Part shown: piece by piece, positions 55,719 to 64,000 of the stretch
Numbering within the stretch: the first letter of the stretch is position 1
How the letters are laid out: each line of letters begins with the position of its first letter
Assembly: GCF_003202035.1 (NCBI RefSeq)
Contig: NZ_QJKC01000003.1
Coordinates: forward strand, 186,001 to 250,000
DNA: 64,000 nucleotides
From: Aquitalea magnusonii
Lineage (GTDB): Bacteria; Pseudomonadota; Gammaproteobacteria; Burkholderiales; Chromobacteriaceae
Reading direction: 5' to 3'
Position numbers and translations under genes: made by a program
Notes under the pieces: model-generated
Seen by the model: the letters and a program-made list of their open reading frames with translations, nothing else
Told to the model about the DNA's origin: nothing
Databases searched by the model: none

Positions 55719-57440
55719 ATGAGCCACCAGACTGTCGGTGAAGTCATCGTCGAAACCCTGCAACAAGCCGGGGTGCAAAACTGCTACGGCATTGTTGGCG
55801 ACACCCTCAATCACATTACCGATGCCATCCGGCGCAGCCAGATCAAGTGGGTTCATGTGCGCCACGAGGAGGTGGCCGCCATGGCCGCCGGCGCGGAAAG
55901 CTATATGACCGGCAGGCTTGCCGCCTGCGCCGGCAGCTGCGGCCCCGGCAGCCTGCATACCATCAACGGCCTGCTGGAAGCCCACCGCAACCGCTCACCG
56001 GTGGTGATGATCGCCACCCAGGTGGCGCTGACCGAGCTGGGCATGGAGTTTCCGCAGGAGGTGGACCTGGCCGCCATCTTCAAGACCTGCAGCCATTTCT
56101 GCGCCACGCTGTATACCCCGGCGCAAGCACGCCGGCTGACGGCCCAGGCTGCGCAGGCCGCCATCAATCTGCGCGGCGTGGCGGTATTGATCGTGCCGGG
56201 CGATCTGGCCGGACAGCCGGTGCCACCCGGCCTGCCCTTCAGCACCCACCACCCCCAGCCGGTATGCAGCCCGTCCACCAGCGAGCTGGACCAGATGGCC
56301 GAGCTGTTGCTGTCTTCCGAGCGGCTGGCACTGTATTGCGGCTCCGGTTGCGCCGATGCACATGATGAAATCGTCGAGCTGGCCCGCCGGCTCAAGGCAC
56401 CGGTGGCCCACACCAGCCGCGCCAAGGACTTTATCGAACCGCACAATCCCTACAATGTGGGCATGACCGGCATGCTGGGCATCGAATCCGGCTATCACGC
56501 CACCCAGGAGTGCGACACGCTGTTGCTGCTGGGGGCAGACTTCGCCTGGTCCTCGTTCTACCCGCACCGCGCCACCATCGTGCAAGTGGACAACCAGGCC
56601 ACCCATCTGGGGCGGCGCCATCCGGTCAAGCTGGGGCTGGTGGGCGATATCCGCACCACCTTGCAACAGCTGCTGCCGCGGCTGCCGGAACGGCACGATG
56701 ACAACTTCCTGCAGGAGTGCCAGAAGCTGCGGCACAAATCGCTGCGCTGGCTGGCTGAGCAAGAAAAACCGGGGCATAACGGGCTGATTCACCCGCAATA
56801 CCTGATCCGGCTGATTGATGAGATGGCCGCGGAAGATGCCTTCCTGGTGGGTGATTCCGGCACCGCCATGGTCTGGCTGCTGCGCCACACCACCGCCAAT
56901 GGCAAGCGCCGCACCCTGGCCAGCCTGATCCACGGCACCATGGCCAATGCCATGCCGGAGGCGCTGGGCATCAAGAACGCCTTTCCGGACCGTCAGGTCA
57001 TTGCCATCTGCGGCGATGGCGGCCTGTCCATGCTGATGGGGGATCTGCTCACCATCGTGCAGGAGGGGCTGGACATCAAGATTGTCATCCTCAACAACAG
57101 CGCGCTGGATTTTGTCGAGATCGAACAGAAAACCGAGGGCCTGATGAATGCCTACACCGATCTGCACAACCCGGACTGGGCAAAACTGGCCGAAGCCATC
57201 GGCTTCAAGGGTCTGCGTGTCGAGCATGCCGACCAGCTGCCCGATGCGGTGGCCCGCTGGCTGGCCGAGCCCGGCCCCATGCTGCTGGATGTCAAGGTGA
57301 ACCAGTACGAGCTGGTGATGCCGCCCACCGTGACCTCGGATGAAGTGCTGCACACCGCCCTGTATTCGGCCAAGGCCATCCTGTCCGGTCATGGTGGTGA
57401 GGTGGTCAAGCTGATCGAAAGCAATTTCCTGCGCCGTTAA
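55719..57440 (+). CDS. poxB: Thiamine-diphosphate enzyme, pyruvate oxidase (PoxB) type
   Basis: A 573-residue enzyme, one residue from the E. coli PoxB length. It opens VGEVIVETLQQAGVQNCYGIVGDTLN, has the catalytic RHEEVAAMAAGAE at 48-60, the FAD-region motif GADFAWSSFYP, and the thiamine-diphosphate motif GDGGLSMLMGDLLTIV ending in LNNSALDFVEIEQ. PoxB decarboxylates pyruvate to acetate and CO2 and passes electrons to ubiquinone at the membrane. The C-terminal tail is amphipathic, as needed for lipid binding. TTGGAGA precedes ATG 55719. Acetolactate synthase is less likely given PoxB-specific spacing. Confidence 0.88.
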   Translation: MSHQTVGEVIVETLQQAGVQNCYGIVGDTLNHITDAIRRSQIKWVHVRHEEVAAMAAGAESYMTGRLAACAGSCGPGSLHTINGLLEAHRNRSPVVMIATQVALTELGMEFPQEVDLAAIFKTCSHFCATLYTPAQARRLTAQAAQAAINLRGVAVLIVPGDLAGQPVPPGLPFSTHHPQPVCSPSTSELDQMAELLLSSERLALYCGSGCADAHDEIVELARRLKAPVAHTSRAKDFIEPHNPYNVGMTGMLGIESGYHATQECDTLLLLGADFAWSSFYPHRATIVQVDNQATHLGRRHPVKLGLVGDIRTTLQQLLPRLPERHDDNFLQECQKLRHKSLRWLAEQEKPGHNGLIHPQYLIRLIDEMAAEDAFLVGDSGTAMVWLLRHTTANGKRRTLASLIHGTMANAMPEALGIKNAFPDRQVIAICGDGGLSMLMGDLLTIVQEGLDIKIVILNNSALDFVEIEQKTEGLMNAYTDLHNPDWAKLAEAIGFKGLRVEHADQLPDAVARWLAEPGPMLLDVKVNQYELVMPPTVTSDEVLHTALYSAKAILSGHGGEVVKLIESNFLRR

Positions 57441-57449
57441 GCCACACCG

Positions 57450-57471
57450 CCCCGGCCAGCCCTGGCCGGGG
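57450..57471 (+). terminator. GC hairpin after pyruvate oxidase
   Basis: Perfect 10-bp arms CCCCGGCCAG / CTGGCCGGGG with a two-base loop just after the stop. A C/T-rich tract follows but no clean T-run, so termination may be partial and the MFS gene could still be read. Confidence 0.4.
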
Positions 57472-57517
57472 TCACTCCCCTTTGCCCATTGCCCGATAGA
57501 TCGCCAAGGAGCAGCCC

Positions 57518-58783
57518 ATGACGCTTGCCCGACACCTCTCCCCTGCCCGGCTACTACTACTGGCCTGGCTATTGGGTGCCGTTTTCTATTTTCTCGACTA
57601 CGTGGTACGCACCAGCCCGGCAGTCATGCTGCACCCACTGGCCACACAGTTTGGCATCACGCCACTGCAGGCCGGCAGCCTGCTGGGCAGTTATTTCATT
57701 ACCTATTCCTTGTGCAGCCTGGTCGCCGGCCTGTCCATCGATCACCTGGGCCCGCGGCCATCGCTGGTGGCCGGCTGTGTCATCCTGGCGCTGGGCTGCC
57801 TGTGCTTTCTGGCCAGCTCGCAGACCGGCGGCTATGTCGGCCGGCTGTTGCAAGGGGCCGGCTGTGCCTTTGCCTGGCCGGGCTGCGTGTTCATTGCCAC
57901 CCAGGGTTTCAGCCCGCACCGGCTGGCCACCATACTGGGCATTACCCAGGCCAGCGGCAATCTGGGCGGCTATCTGGGGCAGTACGGCATCGGCCATGCG
58001 CTGGCCGCCGGGCTTGGCATCACCCAGTACTGGGGCATACTGGCCGTGCTGATCCTGCTGCTGGCCGGCGGCTTCCTGTTGCTACTGCGCCCGCAACAGC
58101 AGCCCACGCCGCACACCGCAGCGGCCACGGACACACTGACCCTGCTGCAGCCCTTCCGCATCATTCTGTCAAACCGGCAGTCGTGGCTGGCCGGGGTGAT
58201 CGGCGGGCTGATGACGGTGCCGACCTCGGTGTTTGCCATGACCTGGGCAGTCGACCTGTTCCAGAGCGACCGCCAGTTCAGCTATGCCGATGCGGTGCTG
58301 GTCAGCTCGATGGTGTCGCTGGGCTGGATTGCCGGCAGCCCCTTGTTTGGCCTGTGGTCGGACCGGCTGGGCCAGCGCAAGCCGGTGCTGTGTACCGGCG
58401 CGGTACTGATGTTGCTGGTGATGATGCAGCTCTTCCTGTTTCCGGACCTGTTACCGGGCGAAATCAGCATGTTGCTGCTGGGCGTGGTATCCGGCGCCGA
58501 GCTGCTGGTGGTGAGCATCAGCAAGGAAGTGAACCCTGATCGGGTCAAGGGCAGTGCCGCCGGCTGTGCCAATTTTCTGGTATTTGGCTGCGCCACCCTG
58601 GTGGGCATGCTGTACAACCTGTTCCTGGCTTACAGCAACAGCAGGCCCGGCACCTTGCTGCAACACTTTCAGCAGTCCGGCCTGTTCTTCATTGGCTGTA
58701 CCGTGCTGGCCATCCTGCTGATCCTGGGCTTGCAGGAAACCGGGCCCGGCCGGATGGGCAAGCCGGGCAGACCAGCAGCCTGA
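57518..58783 (+). CDS. Major facilitator superfamily transporter
   Basis: A 421-residue inner-membrane carrier with about twelve hydrophobic segments. The loop 2-3 motif is GLSIDHLGPRPSLVAG and loop 8-9 has FGLWSDRLGQRKPVL, standard MFS marks. Segment 1 (FYFLDYVVRTSPAVM) resembles carriers of organic anions. CAAGGAG precedes the start, 77 bp after the pyruvate oxidase gene. Substrate is unknown; a carboxylate or sugar acid would suit the neighbours. Confidence 0.88.
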   Translation: MTLARHLSPARLLLLAWLLGAVFYFLDYVVRTSPAVMLHPLATQFGITPLQAGSLLGSYFITYSLCSLVAGLSIDHLGPRPSLVAGCVILALGCLCFLASSQTGGYVGRLLQGAGCAFAWPGCVFIATQGFSPHRLATILGITQASGNLGGYLGQYGIGHALAAGLGITQYWGILAVLILLLAGGFLLLLRPQQQPTPHTAAATDTLTLLQPFRIILSNRQSWLAGVIGGLMTVPTSVFAMTWAVDLFQSDRQFSYADAVLVSSMVSLGWIAGSPLFGLWSDRLGQRKPVLCTGAVLMLLVMMQLFLFPDLLPGEISMLLLGVVSGAELLVVSISKEVNPDRVKGSAAGCANFLVFGCATLVGMLYNLFLAYSNSRPGTLLQHFQQSGLFFIGCTVLAILLILGLQETGPGRMGKPGRPAA

Positions 58784-58800
58784 GCGGCTGGCCGGCAAGA

Positions 58801-58832
58801 AAAAACCGTCACCCGGAGGTGACGGTTTTTTC
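58801..58832. terminator. Bidirectional terminator between the MFS gene and ppc
   Basis: A perfect 13-bp stem AAAAACCGTCACC / GGTGACGGTTTTT with loop CGGA, ending in T-runs on both strands. It serves two convergent genes. Confidence 0.9.
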
Positions 58833-58854
58833 GTTTGCCAGGCGAGGTGGCGGA

Positions 58855-61554
58855 TCAGCCGCTATTGCGCAGACCAGCCGAAGTGCCATTGATGGTGAGA
58901 TGGATGGCATACAGCGCCTCGGCATCATCCGGATTGGCGCGCAGGCGCTGCAGCAGGTCGGCCTGCAGCAGGTTGAGCGCATCCAGATAGGGCAGACGGG
59001 TTTCCAGGCTGCGGTGCAGGGTGGGGTTTTGCTGCAGCAGGCTGCTTTGGCCGCTGATGGCAAAGAAGGCATCGTGGGTTTTCTGCCATTCCGCCTCGAT
59101 CTGGCCAAACAGCTTGTCGGCCAGCGCGCGGTCCTCCACCAGGGCGGCAAAGCGGCGGGCAATGCCCAGGTCGGCCTTGGCCAGCACCTGTTCCATATTC
59201 GACAGGATCACCTGGAAGAAGGGCGAGCTACGGTACAGGCCCTGCAAGCGCGCCAGCCCCTGGTCGCCATGGCGGGCGATAAAGCTGGCCACCGCCGAAC
59301 CAAAACCGAACCAGCCGGGCAGCATCACCCGCGATTGCGACCAGGAGAACACCCAGGGGATGGCACGCAGGTCCTTGATGGAGGCCAGGCTCTTGCGCGA
59401 GGCCGGGCGGCTGCCGATATTGAGCTTGGCAATGGCGTTGATCGGCGTGGCTTCCAGGAAGTACTGCATGAAGCCCTCGGTTTCCACCAGCTGGCGATAG
59501 GCCTTGAACGCCGCCTCGGACAGCTCGTCGAACACCTCGCCATCGGCCTCGCTGGACGGATGGCTGGTCAGGCTGGCTTCCAGCGTGGCGGCCACCAGCG
59601 CTTCCAGGTTGCGGGTGCCGATGTCGGGGTCGGAATACTTGGAGGCAATCACCTCGCCCTGCTCGGTAATGCGGATACGCCCGGCCACACTGCCGGCCGG
59701 CTGCGCCATGATGGCCTCGAAGGACGGGCCACCACCGCGACCCACCGAGCCGCCACGGCCATGGAACAGCCGCAGCTTGACCCCGGCCTTGTCAAAGCTT
59801 TGCACCAGACGCTGTTCCGCCTTGTACAGCTCCCACTGGCTGGTGAGATAGCCACCGTCCTTGTTGCTGTCGGAATAGCCCAGCATCACTTCCTGCAGCA
59901 TGCCGCGGCTCTTCAGCAGCAACTGGTACCACGGCAGCGCAAACAGCGTGTCCATGATGTCGGTGGCGGCCACCAGGTCGGCAATGGTTTCAAACAGCGG
60001 CACCACATTGATGGTGGACACCGGCAGGCCGTTTTCCAGCCGGATCAGCCCGGTTTCTTTCAGGATCAGTGCCAGCGCCAGGATGTCGCTGACCGAGGCG
60101 CAGTTGGAAATGATGCTCTGGCTGATGGCCTCCACCCCGAATTGCTGCTGGATCAATGCCGCCTCGCGGAAGATGGCCAGCTCCTTGTCGGTATCCGCGC
60201 TGTATTGCTGGTAGGGCGAGTACAGCAGGCGTGGCGTGGCCAGTTCGCGCAGCAAGACGCGGATGCGCGCCGCCTCGTCCAGCGCCGGGTAGTGTTCCAG
60301 TCCGGCACTGGAAAACAGCTCGCTCACCACCGCTTCGTGCATGCCGGCAAACTGACGCAAGTCCACCGGCATCAGGAAGAAGCCGAATACCTCCACCGCA
60401 CGGCGCAGCCGGGCCAGCCGGCCGTCCGCCAGCAAGGCACTGCCATGGGCGCTCAGCGAATCGGCCACGGTCGTCAGATCAGCCTGAAATGCCGCAATAT
60501 CGGCATAGGGCGCGCCGGCCGGCCAGCGGCCGCGCACCGCCAGGCCCAGCTCGGCCGCCTTGCCCAGCAGACGGGCCTCGATGGTGGCCAGTGCGCGGCG
60601 ATAGGGTTCCTGCTCGCGGCTTTCCTTGTTATCCGGCGTCTGCCCGGACAGGGCCTGCAAGGCCGGGCTGACCGCAACATGGCGTTCGGACAGCGACAGC
60701 TCGCGGTACAGCGCGGCCAGTTCGCCCAGGTAATGCTCGAAAGCCTGGGTAGCCTGCAAGGTAAAGGCATGGCGCAAGACTGCGGCGTTGACATTGGGGT
60801 TGCCGTCGCGGTCACCGCCTATCCAGCTGCCCACCCGGATAAAGGGCGGCAGGGTGGGCGTCTGGCCCCAGGCCGTCTCCACTTCCTTGCCCAGGCGCTG
60901 ATACAGCCGCGGCAGGGCGGAGAAAAAGGTCATCGGGTGGTAGGCCACGCCATTCTTGATTTCGTCCTCCACCGACAGTTTGAAATGGCGGATTTCCGAG
61001 GTCTGCCATAGCGACAGGATCACCCGCTTGAGCTTGCCGTCCAGTTCGCTTTCCTCTTCCGGGGTGATGTCCGGCGAACCCAGCTGGCTGAGGAATTTGC
61101 GTACGGCGCGGTGGCCATCCAGCACGCTCTGGCGCTGTACCTCGGTGGGGTGGGCAGTGAGGATGGCGCCGACATAGGCGTCCTGCAGGGTGTCGGACAG
61201 CTGGGCAAAGCTGACGCCCTCTTCCTTCAACCGCGCCAGCGCCCGGTTCAGGCTACCTTGCTGCGGGCGCGAGCCGGCAATCTGGTGGGCACGACGACGA
61301 CGGGTGTGGTGCAGGTCTTCCGCAATATTGAACAACTGGGCATACAGGCCACAGGCGCGCACCAGCGCGGTGGTGGCCTTGGGCGACAGGGTATCCGGCA
61401 GCGGCAGCGCGCGTTGTTCCGGTGTGCGCGCGGCAATGGCTTTCACCTCCTGGTACACCTCGGGGCCTTCCTGGGCGTGCAGCACTTCGCCCAACAGGCG
61501 GTCCAGCCGCGCCAGGTCGGCACGTAGGGGAAGATCCTTGTCCAGCTCCGTCAT
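58855..61554 (-). CDS. ppc: Phosphoenolpyruvate carboxylase Ppc
   Basis: Carboxylates phosphoenolpyruvate to oxaloacetate to refill the TCA cycle. The 899-residue enzyme has the catalytic histidine motif LTAHPTEVQRQSV near residue 134, the GYSDSNKDGGYLTSQWELY lysine/arginine loop, FHGRGGSVGRGGGP, and the family C-terminus NGTSAGLRNSG. AAAGGAAACAGGAC precedes ATG 61554. It pairs naturally with the ED route, which yields pyruvate and phosphoenolpyruvate. Confidence 0.97.
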   Translation of the reverse strand: MTELDKDLPLRADLARLDRLLGEVLHAQEGPEVYQEVKAIAARTPEQRALPLPDTLSPKATTALVRACGLYAQLFNIAEDLHHTRRRRAHQIAGSRPQQGSLNRALARLKEEGVSFAQLSDTLQDAYVGAILTAHPTEVQRQSVLDGHRAVRKFLSQLGSPDITPEEESELDGKLKRVILSLWQTSEIRHFKLSVEDEIKNGVAYHPMTFFSALPRLYQRLGKEVETAWGQTPTLPPFIRVGSWIGGDRDGNPNVNAAVLRHAFTLQATQAFEHYLGELAALYRELSLSERHVAVSPALQALSGQTPDNKESREQEPYRRALATIEARLLGKAAELGLAVRGRWPAGAPYADIAAFQADLTTVADSLSAHGSALLADGRLARLRRAVEVFGFFLMPVDLRQFAGMHEAVVSELFSSAGLEHYPALDEAARIRVLLRELATPRLLYSPYQQYSADTDKELAIFREAALIQQQFGVEAISQSIISNCASVSDILALALILKETGLIRLENGLPVSTINVVPLFETIADLVAATDIMDTLFALPWYQLLLKSRGMLQEVMLGYSDSNKDGGYLTSQWELYKAEQRLVQSFDKAGVKLRLFHGRGGSVGRGGGPSFEAIMAQPAGSVAGRIRITEQGEVIASKYSDPDIGTRNLEALVAATLEASLTSHPSSEADGEVFDELSEAAFKAYRQLVETEGFMQYFLEATPINAIAKLNIGSRPASRKSLASIKDLRAIPWVFSWSQSRVMLPGWFGFGSAVASFIARHGDQGLARLQGLYRSSPFFQVILSNMEQVLAKADLGIARRFAALVEDRALADKLFGQIEAEWQKTHDAFFAISGQSSLLQQNPTLHRSLETRLPYLDALNLLQADLLQRLRANPDDAEALYAIHLTINGTSAGLRNSG

Positions 61555-62078
61555 GTCCTGTTTCCTTTGTAGAATCGTCTGGCCGAGCTATCCGCTTGCG
61601 CTGTGCATGACCGCGCAAACGTGATGACGGCCTTGTGTATGAATGGGATGGCAATCTTCTCAAGACAGGTTGCTACCTGGCGTCAGCAGACTGGCGAACA
61701 AACATCATAGGCAGCATTGCCGCTGTAGTGTGTTCATTACCGAATTTTCCTGATTTTTTTCGCACATTTTGTGCACAACAGCAACGGGGGTTGACCCTTG
61801 CCTGCGCCCGGCCGCAGCCCGACGAAGCCATGCAAGCACCCTGCACACAAATCAAGCGCAGCAGACTTTCCTGCTGCGGCTGAACCATTTCCCCTTCCGG
61901 CAAGTCTAGGCATGCCACCAAAACGACAGCCGCGGCGGCTACGCGAATCCGCCACCACCGTAGCGGTCAGGCACCCCGGACTTGCTGTGGCACCAGCCTT
62001 CAGAAAACAACTTGCTTGTGAAATGGAATGATCGATAATAACCCTTACGTCATAAACAGCTCGAACCACAGAACACCT
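61555..62078. other. 524-bp intergenic stretch between ppc and two small genes
   Basis: It should carry the ppc promoter on minus and that of the small genes on plus. It includes an AT-rich tract at about 61735-61775 and a 10-bp palindrome TTGTGCACAA at 61769-61778. Short open frames here lack ribosome-binding sites and family features, so I call none of them. Confidence 0.6.
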
Positions 62079-62309
62079 ATGTTCACCCGCCTGGCCCTGC
62101 TGGCGGCTAGCAGCCTGCTGCTGGGTGAAATGGCGCTTGCCCATGGCGCCAGCGCCCCTGCTGTCGATTGTCCACAGGCCGAGCAAGCCGCCAGGGGAAA
62201 ACGCATCCTGCAGAATCAGGCCATTGGCCGGGCTCTGGACAAGAACCCGGTTGCCATCGGCCTGGCCCGTCGCGCCAAGAACAAGCAGCTGGATGCCGGC
62301 GGCTGTTGA
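62079..62309 (+). CDS. Small secreted protein of unknown function
   Basis: A 76-residue product starting MFTRLALLAASSLLLGEMALAHG, a clear signal peptide with cleavage near ALA-HG. The mature part is about 53 residues, basic, with two cysteines (one at the C-terminal end) that could form a disulfide. I do not recognise a family. It lies 29 bp before another small membrane protein gene on the same strand, so the two may be co-expressed. An in-frame ATG at 62028 would only add a hydrophilic leader. Confidence 0.5.
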   Translation: MFTRLALLAASSLLLGEMALAHGASAPAVDCPQAEQAARGKRILQNQAIGRALDKNPVAIGLARRAKNKQLDAGGC

Positions 62310-62338
62310 AACATTATCGATAAGGTTAACCGTTCGCC

Positions 62339-62656
62339 ATGTCTGAACATCGCTCCCTGCTGCGCAAATCCCTCCTGCTATTACTGGTGCTGCTGTTGCT
62401 CGCCGGCTGGGGAGGCTTGCGTGCCCGTCACAGCCTGCTGACGATGGATATCGCCAAAATGAATACCTCCAGGCCATGGAAGATGGCATCGCTGGTACTA
62501 CTGACGCCGGATGAACGGCGCCAGATCAAGGACTTCACCCACGACAAACACGAGGACTGGGATAAATTCTTTACCCTGGCCAGCGGCATTTCCATCCAGA
62601 AAATCATCGATACACAAAGCCAGCTTGAACAGCAGGCCGCAAACAAACCACAGTAA
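62339..62656 (+). CDS. Small single-pass membrane protein of unknown function
   Basis: A 105-residue protein with one strong membrane segment (SLLLLLVLLLLAGWGGL, about residues 11-27) after a basic N-terminus, so the remaining ~75 charged residues should face the periplasm. No cysteines or known motif are seen. It follows the small secreted protein gene by 29 bp and precedes hemC by 190 bp. No function can be proposed. Confidence 0.55.
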   Translation: MSEHRSLLRKSLLLLLVLLLLAGWGGLRARHSLLTMDIAKMNTSRPWKMASLVLLTPDERRQIKDFTHDKHEDWDKFFTLASGISIQKIIDTQSQLEQQAANKPQ

Positions 62657-62846
62657 GCAGGCCGGCCGGGGCAGTTTTGCAGCGCGGCCAGGCCCTCACT
62701 GCGCAAGCGCCAGACAAATGGCCAGTGCCCGCCGGCCACCCTGACGGCGCTGTTCCGCCGCAAATATCCCTTCCTTGATCCGACTCCAGGCCTTGCCCTG
62801 CCTGCATGCTAGAATCGGACGAATTTCATCGTCAGGAATGCAATTG

Positions 62847-63776
62847 ATGGACAAGATCGTCATCGCCAGCCGCGAAAGCCGCCTGGCCATGTGGCAGGCC
62901 GAACACATCCAGGCCCGCCTGCAAGCGCTGTATCCGCACCTTACCGTCGAAATCCTTGGCATGACCACCCAGGGCGACCAGATCCTGGACAAGACCCTGT
63001 CCAAGATCGGCGGCAAGGGTCTGTTCGTGAAAGAGCTGGAAGTGGCGCTGGCCGAAGGCCGTGCCGACCTCGCCGTGCATTCCATCAAGGACGTGCCCAT
63101 GGTGCTGCCGGAAGGCTTTGCCCTGGCGGCCATCTGCGAACGCGAAGACCCGCGCGATGCCTTTGTTTCCAACAAGTTCGCCAGTCTGGCCGAGCTGCCG
63201 GCTGGTGCCGTGGTGGGCACCTCCAGCCTGCGCCGCGAATCGCAGCTGCGCGCCCGCTATCCGCAACTGGTGATCAAGCCCTTGCGCGGCAATGTGCAAA
63301 CCCGTCTGCGCAAGCTGGACGACGGCGAGTACGACGCCATCATTCTGGCCGCTGCCGGCCTCAAGCGCCTGGAGCTGCACGACCGTATCCGGTCAGAACT
63401 CGCCCCGTCGGAAAGCCTGCCGGCGGCAGGGCAAGGCGCGCTGGGCATCGAGATCCGCGCCGACCGCGCCGACATGCTGGCCCTGCTGCAACCCTTGAAC
63501 CATCCCGACACCCACGCCTGCGTCAGCGCCGAACGTGCGCTGGCACGCGAACTGGGCGGCAGCTGCCAGGTACCGCTGGGCGCCTTTGCCACCCTCAGCG
63601 ACGACGTGATCAGCCTGGGCGGCTTTGTGGCGCATCCGGATGGCTCGGTGATGCTGACCGCCGCCGCCAGTGCGCCGCGCCAGTATGCCGACTCGCTGGG
63701 CCGCGCCGTGGCCAAACGCCTGCTGGATGATGGCGCCAAGCCATTGATCGACGCCGTACTGAAAGACCAGCAATGA
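62847..63776 (+). CDS. hemC: Porphobilinogen deaminase HemC (hydroxymethylbilane synthase)
   Basis: Joins four porphobilinogen units into hydroxymethylbilane for heme synthesis. The 309-residue enzyme opens [19 protein letters not shown], has the catalytic aspartate in [10 protein letters not shown], arginine-rich [12 protein letters not shown] and [13 protein letters not shown], and the cofactor-binding Cys240 in [17 protein letters not shown] lies 9 bp before ATG 62847; ATG 62838 is an alternative. The stop overlaps the hemD start by four bases (ATGA). Confidence 0.96.
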   Translation: MDKIVIASRESRLAMWQAEHIQARLQALYPHLTVEILGMTTQGDQILDKTLSKIGGKGLFVKELEVALAEGRADLAVHSIKDVPMVLPEGFALAAICEREDPRDAFVSNKFASLAELPAGAVVGTSSLRRESQLRARYPQLVIKPLRGNVQTRLRKLDDGEYDAIILAAAGLKRLELHDRIRSELAPSESLPAAGQGALGIEIRADRADMLALLQPLNHPDTHACVSAERALARELGGSCQVPLGAFATLSDDVISLGGFVAHPDGSVMLTAAASAPRQYADSLGRAVAKRLLDDGAKPLIDAVLKDQQ

Positions 63777-64000
63777 CAGCAGCCGGCCGCCGCATCCTGG
63801 TGGCCAGACCGGCCGCGCAAAGCGGCCGCTTGCTGACTCTGCTGGCAGATGCCGGCTGGCAGGGACAAGCCTTTCCGGTAATGGACATCCCGCCTCTTGC
63901 TGCTGCGCTGGCCCGCCTGCCACAACAAGCTGCACAAGCTGACTGGCTGTTCTTTGTCAGCCCCAGCGCCATCGACATTGCCTGGCCAGCACTACAGCAA
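63773..64000 (+). CDS. hemD: Uroporphyrinogen-III synthase HemD, 5' part only
   Basis: The first 76 codons of a protein starting [21 protein letters not shown] and continuing [17 protein letters not shown], which is the HemD N-terminal pattern (RPxxQ...FxSxxAV). HemD closes and inverts one ring of hydroxymethylbilane, the product of HemC. The ATGA overlap with hemC fixes the start and implies coupling. The window ends within the gene. Confidence 0.9.
   Translation, partial: MTAAGRRILVARPAAQSGRLLTLLADAGWQGQAFPVMDIPPLAAALARLPQQAAQADWLFFVSPSAIDIAWPALQQ

Noticed and set aside
58819-61011. 730-codon plus-strand open frame opposite ppc
   Set aside because: Antisense shadow; the minus strand encodes a full-length phosphoenolpyruvate carboxylase.
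61769-61778. Palindrome TTGTGCACAA upstream of ppc
   Set aside because: Ten bases of symmetry can occur by chance and no known operator or paired site supports it.

Overview
The window looks like chromosomal DNA of a GC-rich, respiring Gram-negative betaproteobacterium. Several arrangements fit Neisseriales/Chromobacteriaceae (Chromobacterium or Aquitalea type): engB divergent from a cytochrome c4-resB-ccsA group, a complete HexR-controlled Entner-Doudoroff (ED) cluster, and argH, ppc and hemCD in one region. This placement is my inference from gene content and gene order. I see no rRNA, tRNA, CRISPR array, intact insertion sequence or prophage. The window ends inside hemD on the right and inside a patatin-like lipoprotein gene on the left.

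Layout. (1) 1-8.2 kb, minus strand: a biotin gene set read bioB, bioF, a large GAF-GAF-GGDEF-EAL protein, bioH, bioC, a GNAT acetyltransferase and a patatin lipoprotein. bioA and bioD are absent here. (2) 8.3-19.4 kb: housekeeping genes comF, trmL, rlpA, engB, cytochrome c4, the System II cytochrome c maturation pair resB-ccsA, a TerC/CBS membrane protein, a GIY-YIG protein, a Methyltransf_32 protein, a glyoxalase-II-like hydrolase and an alkyltransferase-like protein. (3) 19.5-36.9 kb: sugar metabolism. A Tsx/OmpK-type porin is followed by zwf-pgl-glk-hexR-pgi on minus, divergent from edd-eda, with two HexR-type palindromes between them. A two-component system and a four-gene sugar ABC transporter (gtsABCD type) with an aldo/keto reductase come next. 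The genes fit uptake of glucose or a related sugar, phosphorylation and catabolism through the ED route. (4) 37-45 kb: signalling and regulation genes, namely HDOD, an RNase II-family protein, a REC-REC-GGDEF protein, GlpR, an Asp/Glu-racemase-like protein and a CSS-EAL protein. (5) 45-64 kb: argH, a LysR/EamA divergent pair, an AlgZ-like kinase, a TMEM175-like channel, and a redox island. The island has an old-yellow-enzyme-type reductase, a monoheme cytochrome c, a GMC dehydrogenase and its Tat-exported small subunit, opposite a PoxB-type pyruvate oxidase and an MFS transporter. ppc, two small unknown proteins and hemC-hemD follow.

Most notable signals. A ~160-bp intergenic element occurs twice in inverted orientation, exactly flanking the ED cluster, and its hairpin is conserved with a compensatory base change. 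The right copy lies between two identical terminator hairpins. Three CTTACA boxes in 11-bp phase sit in front of gtsA, next to an OmpR-type regulator. The argH-algZ-algR-hemC-hemD order known from Pseudomonas is present but split, with algR missing and the redox island in its place. A c-di-GMP enzyme is embedded in the biotin gene set.
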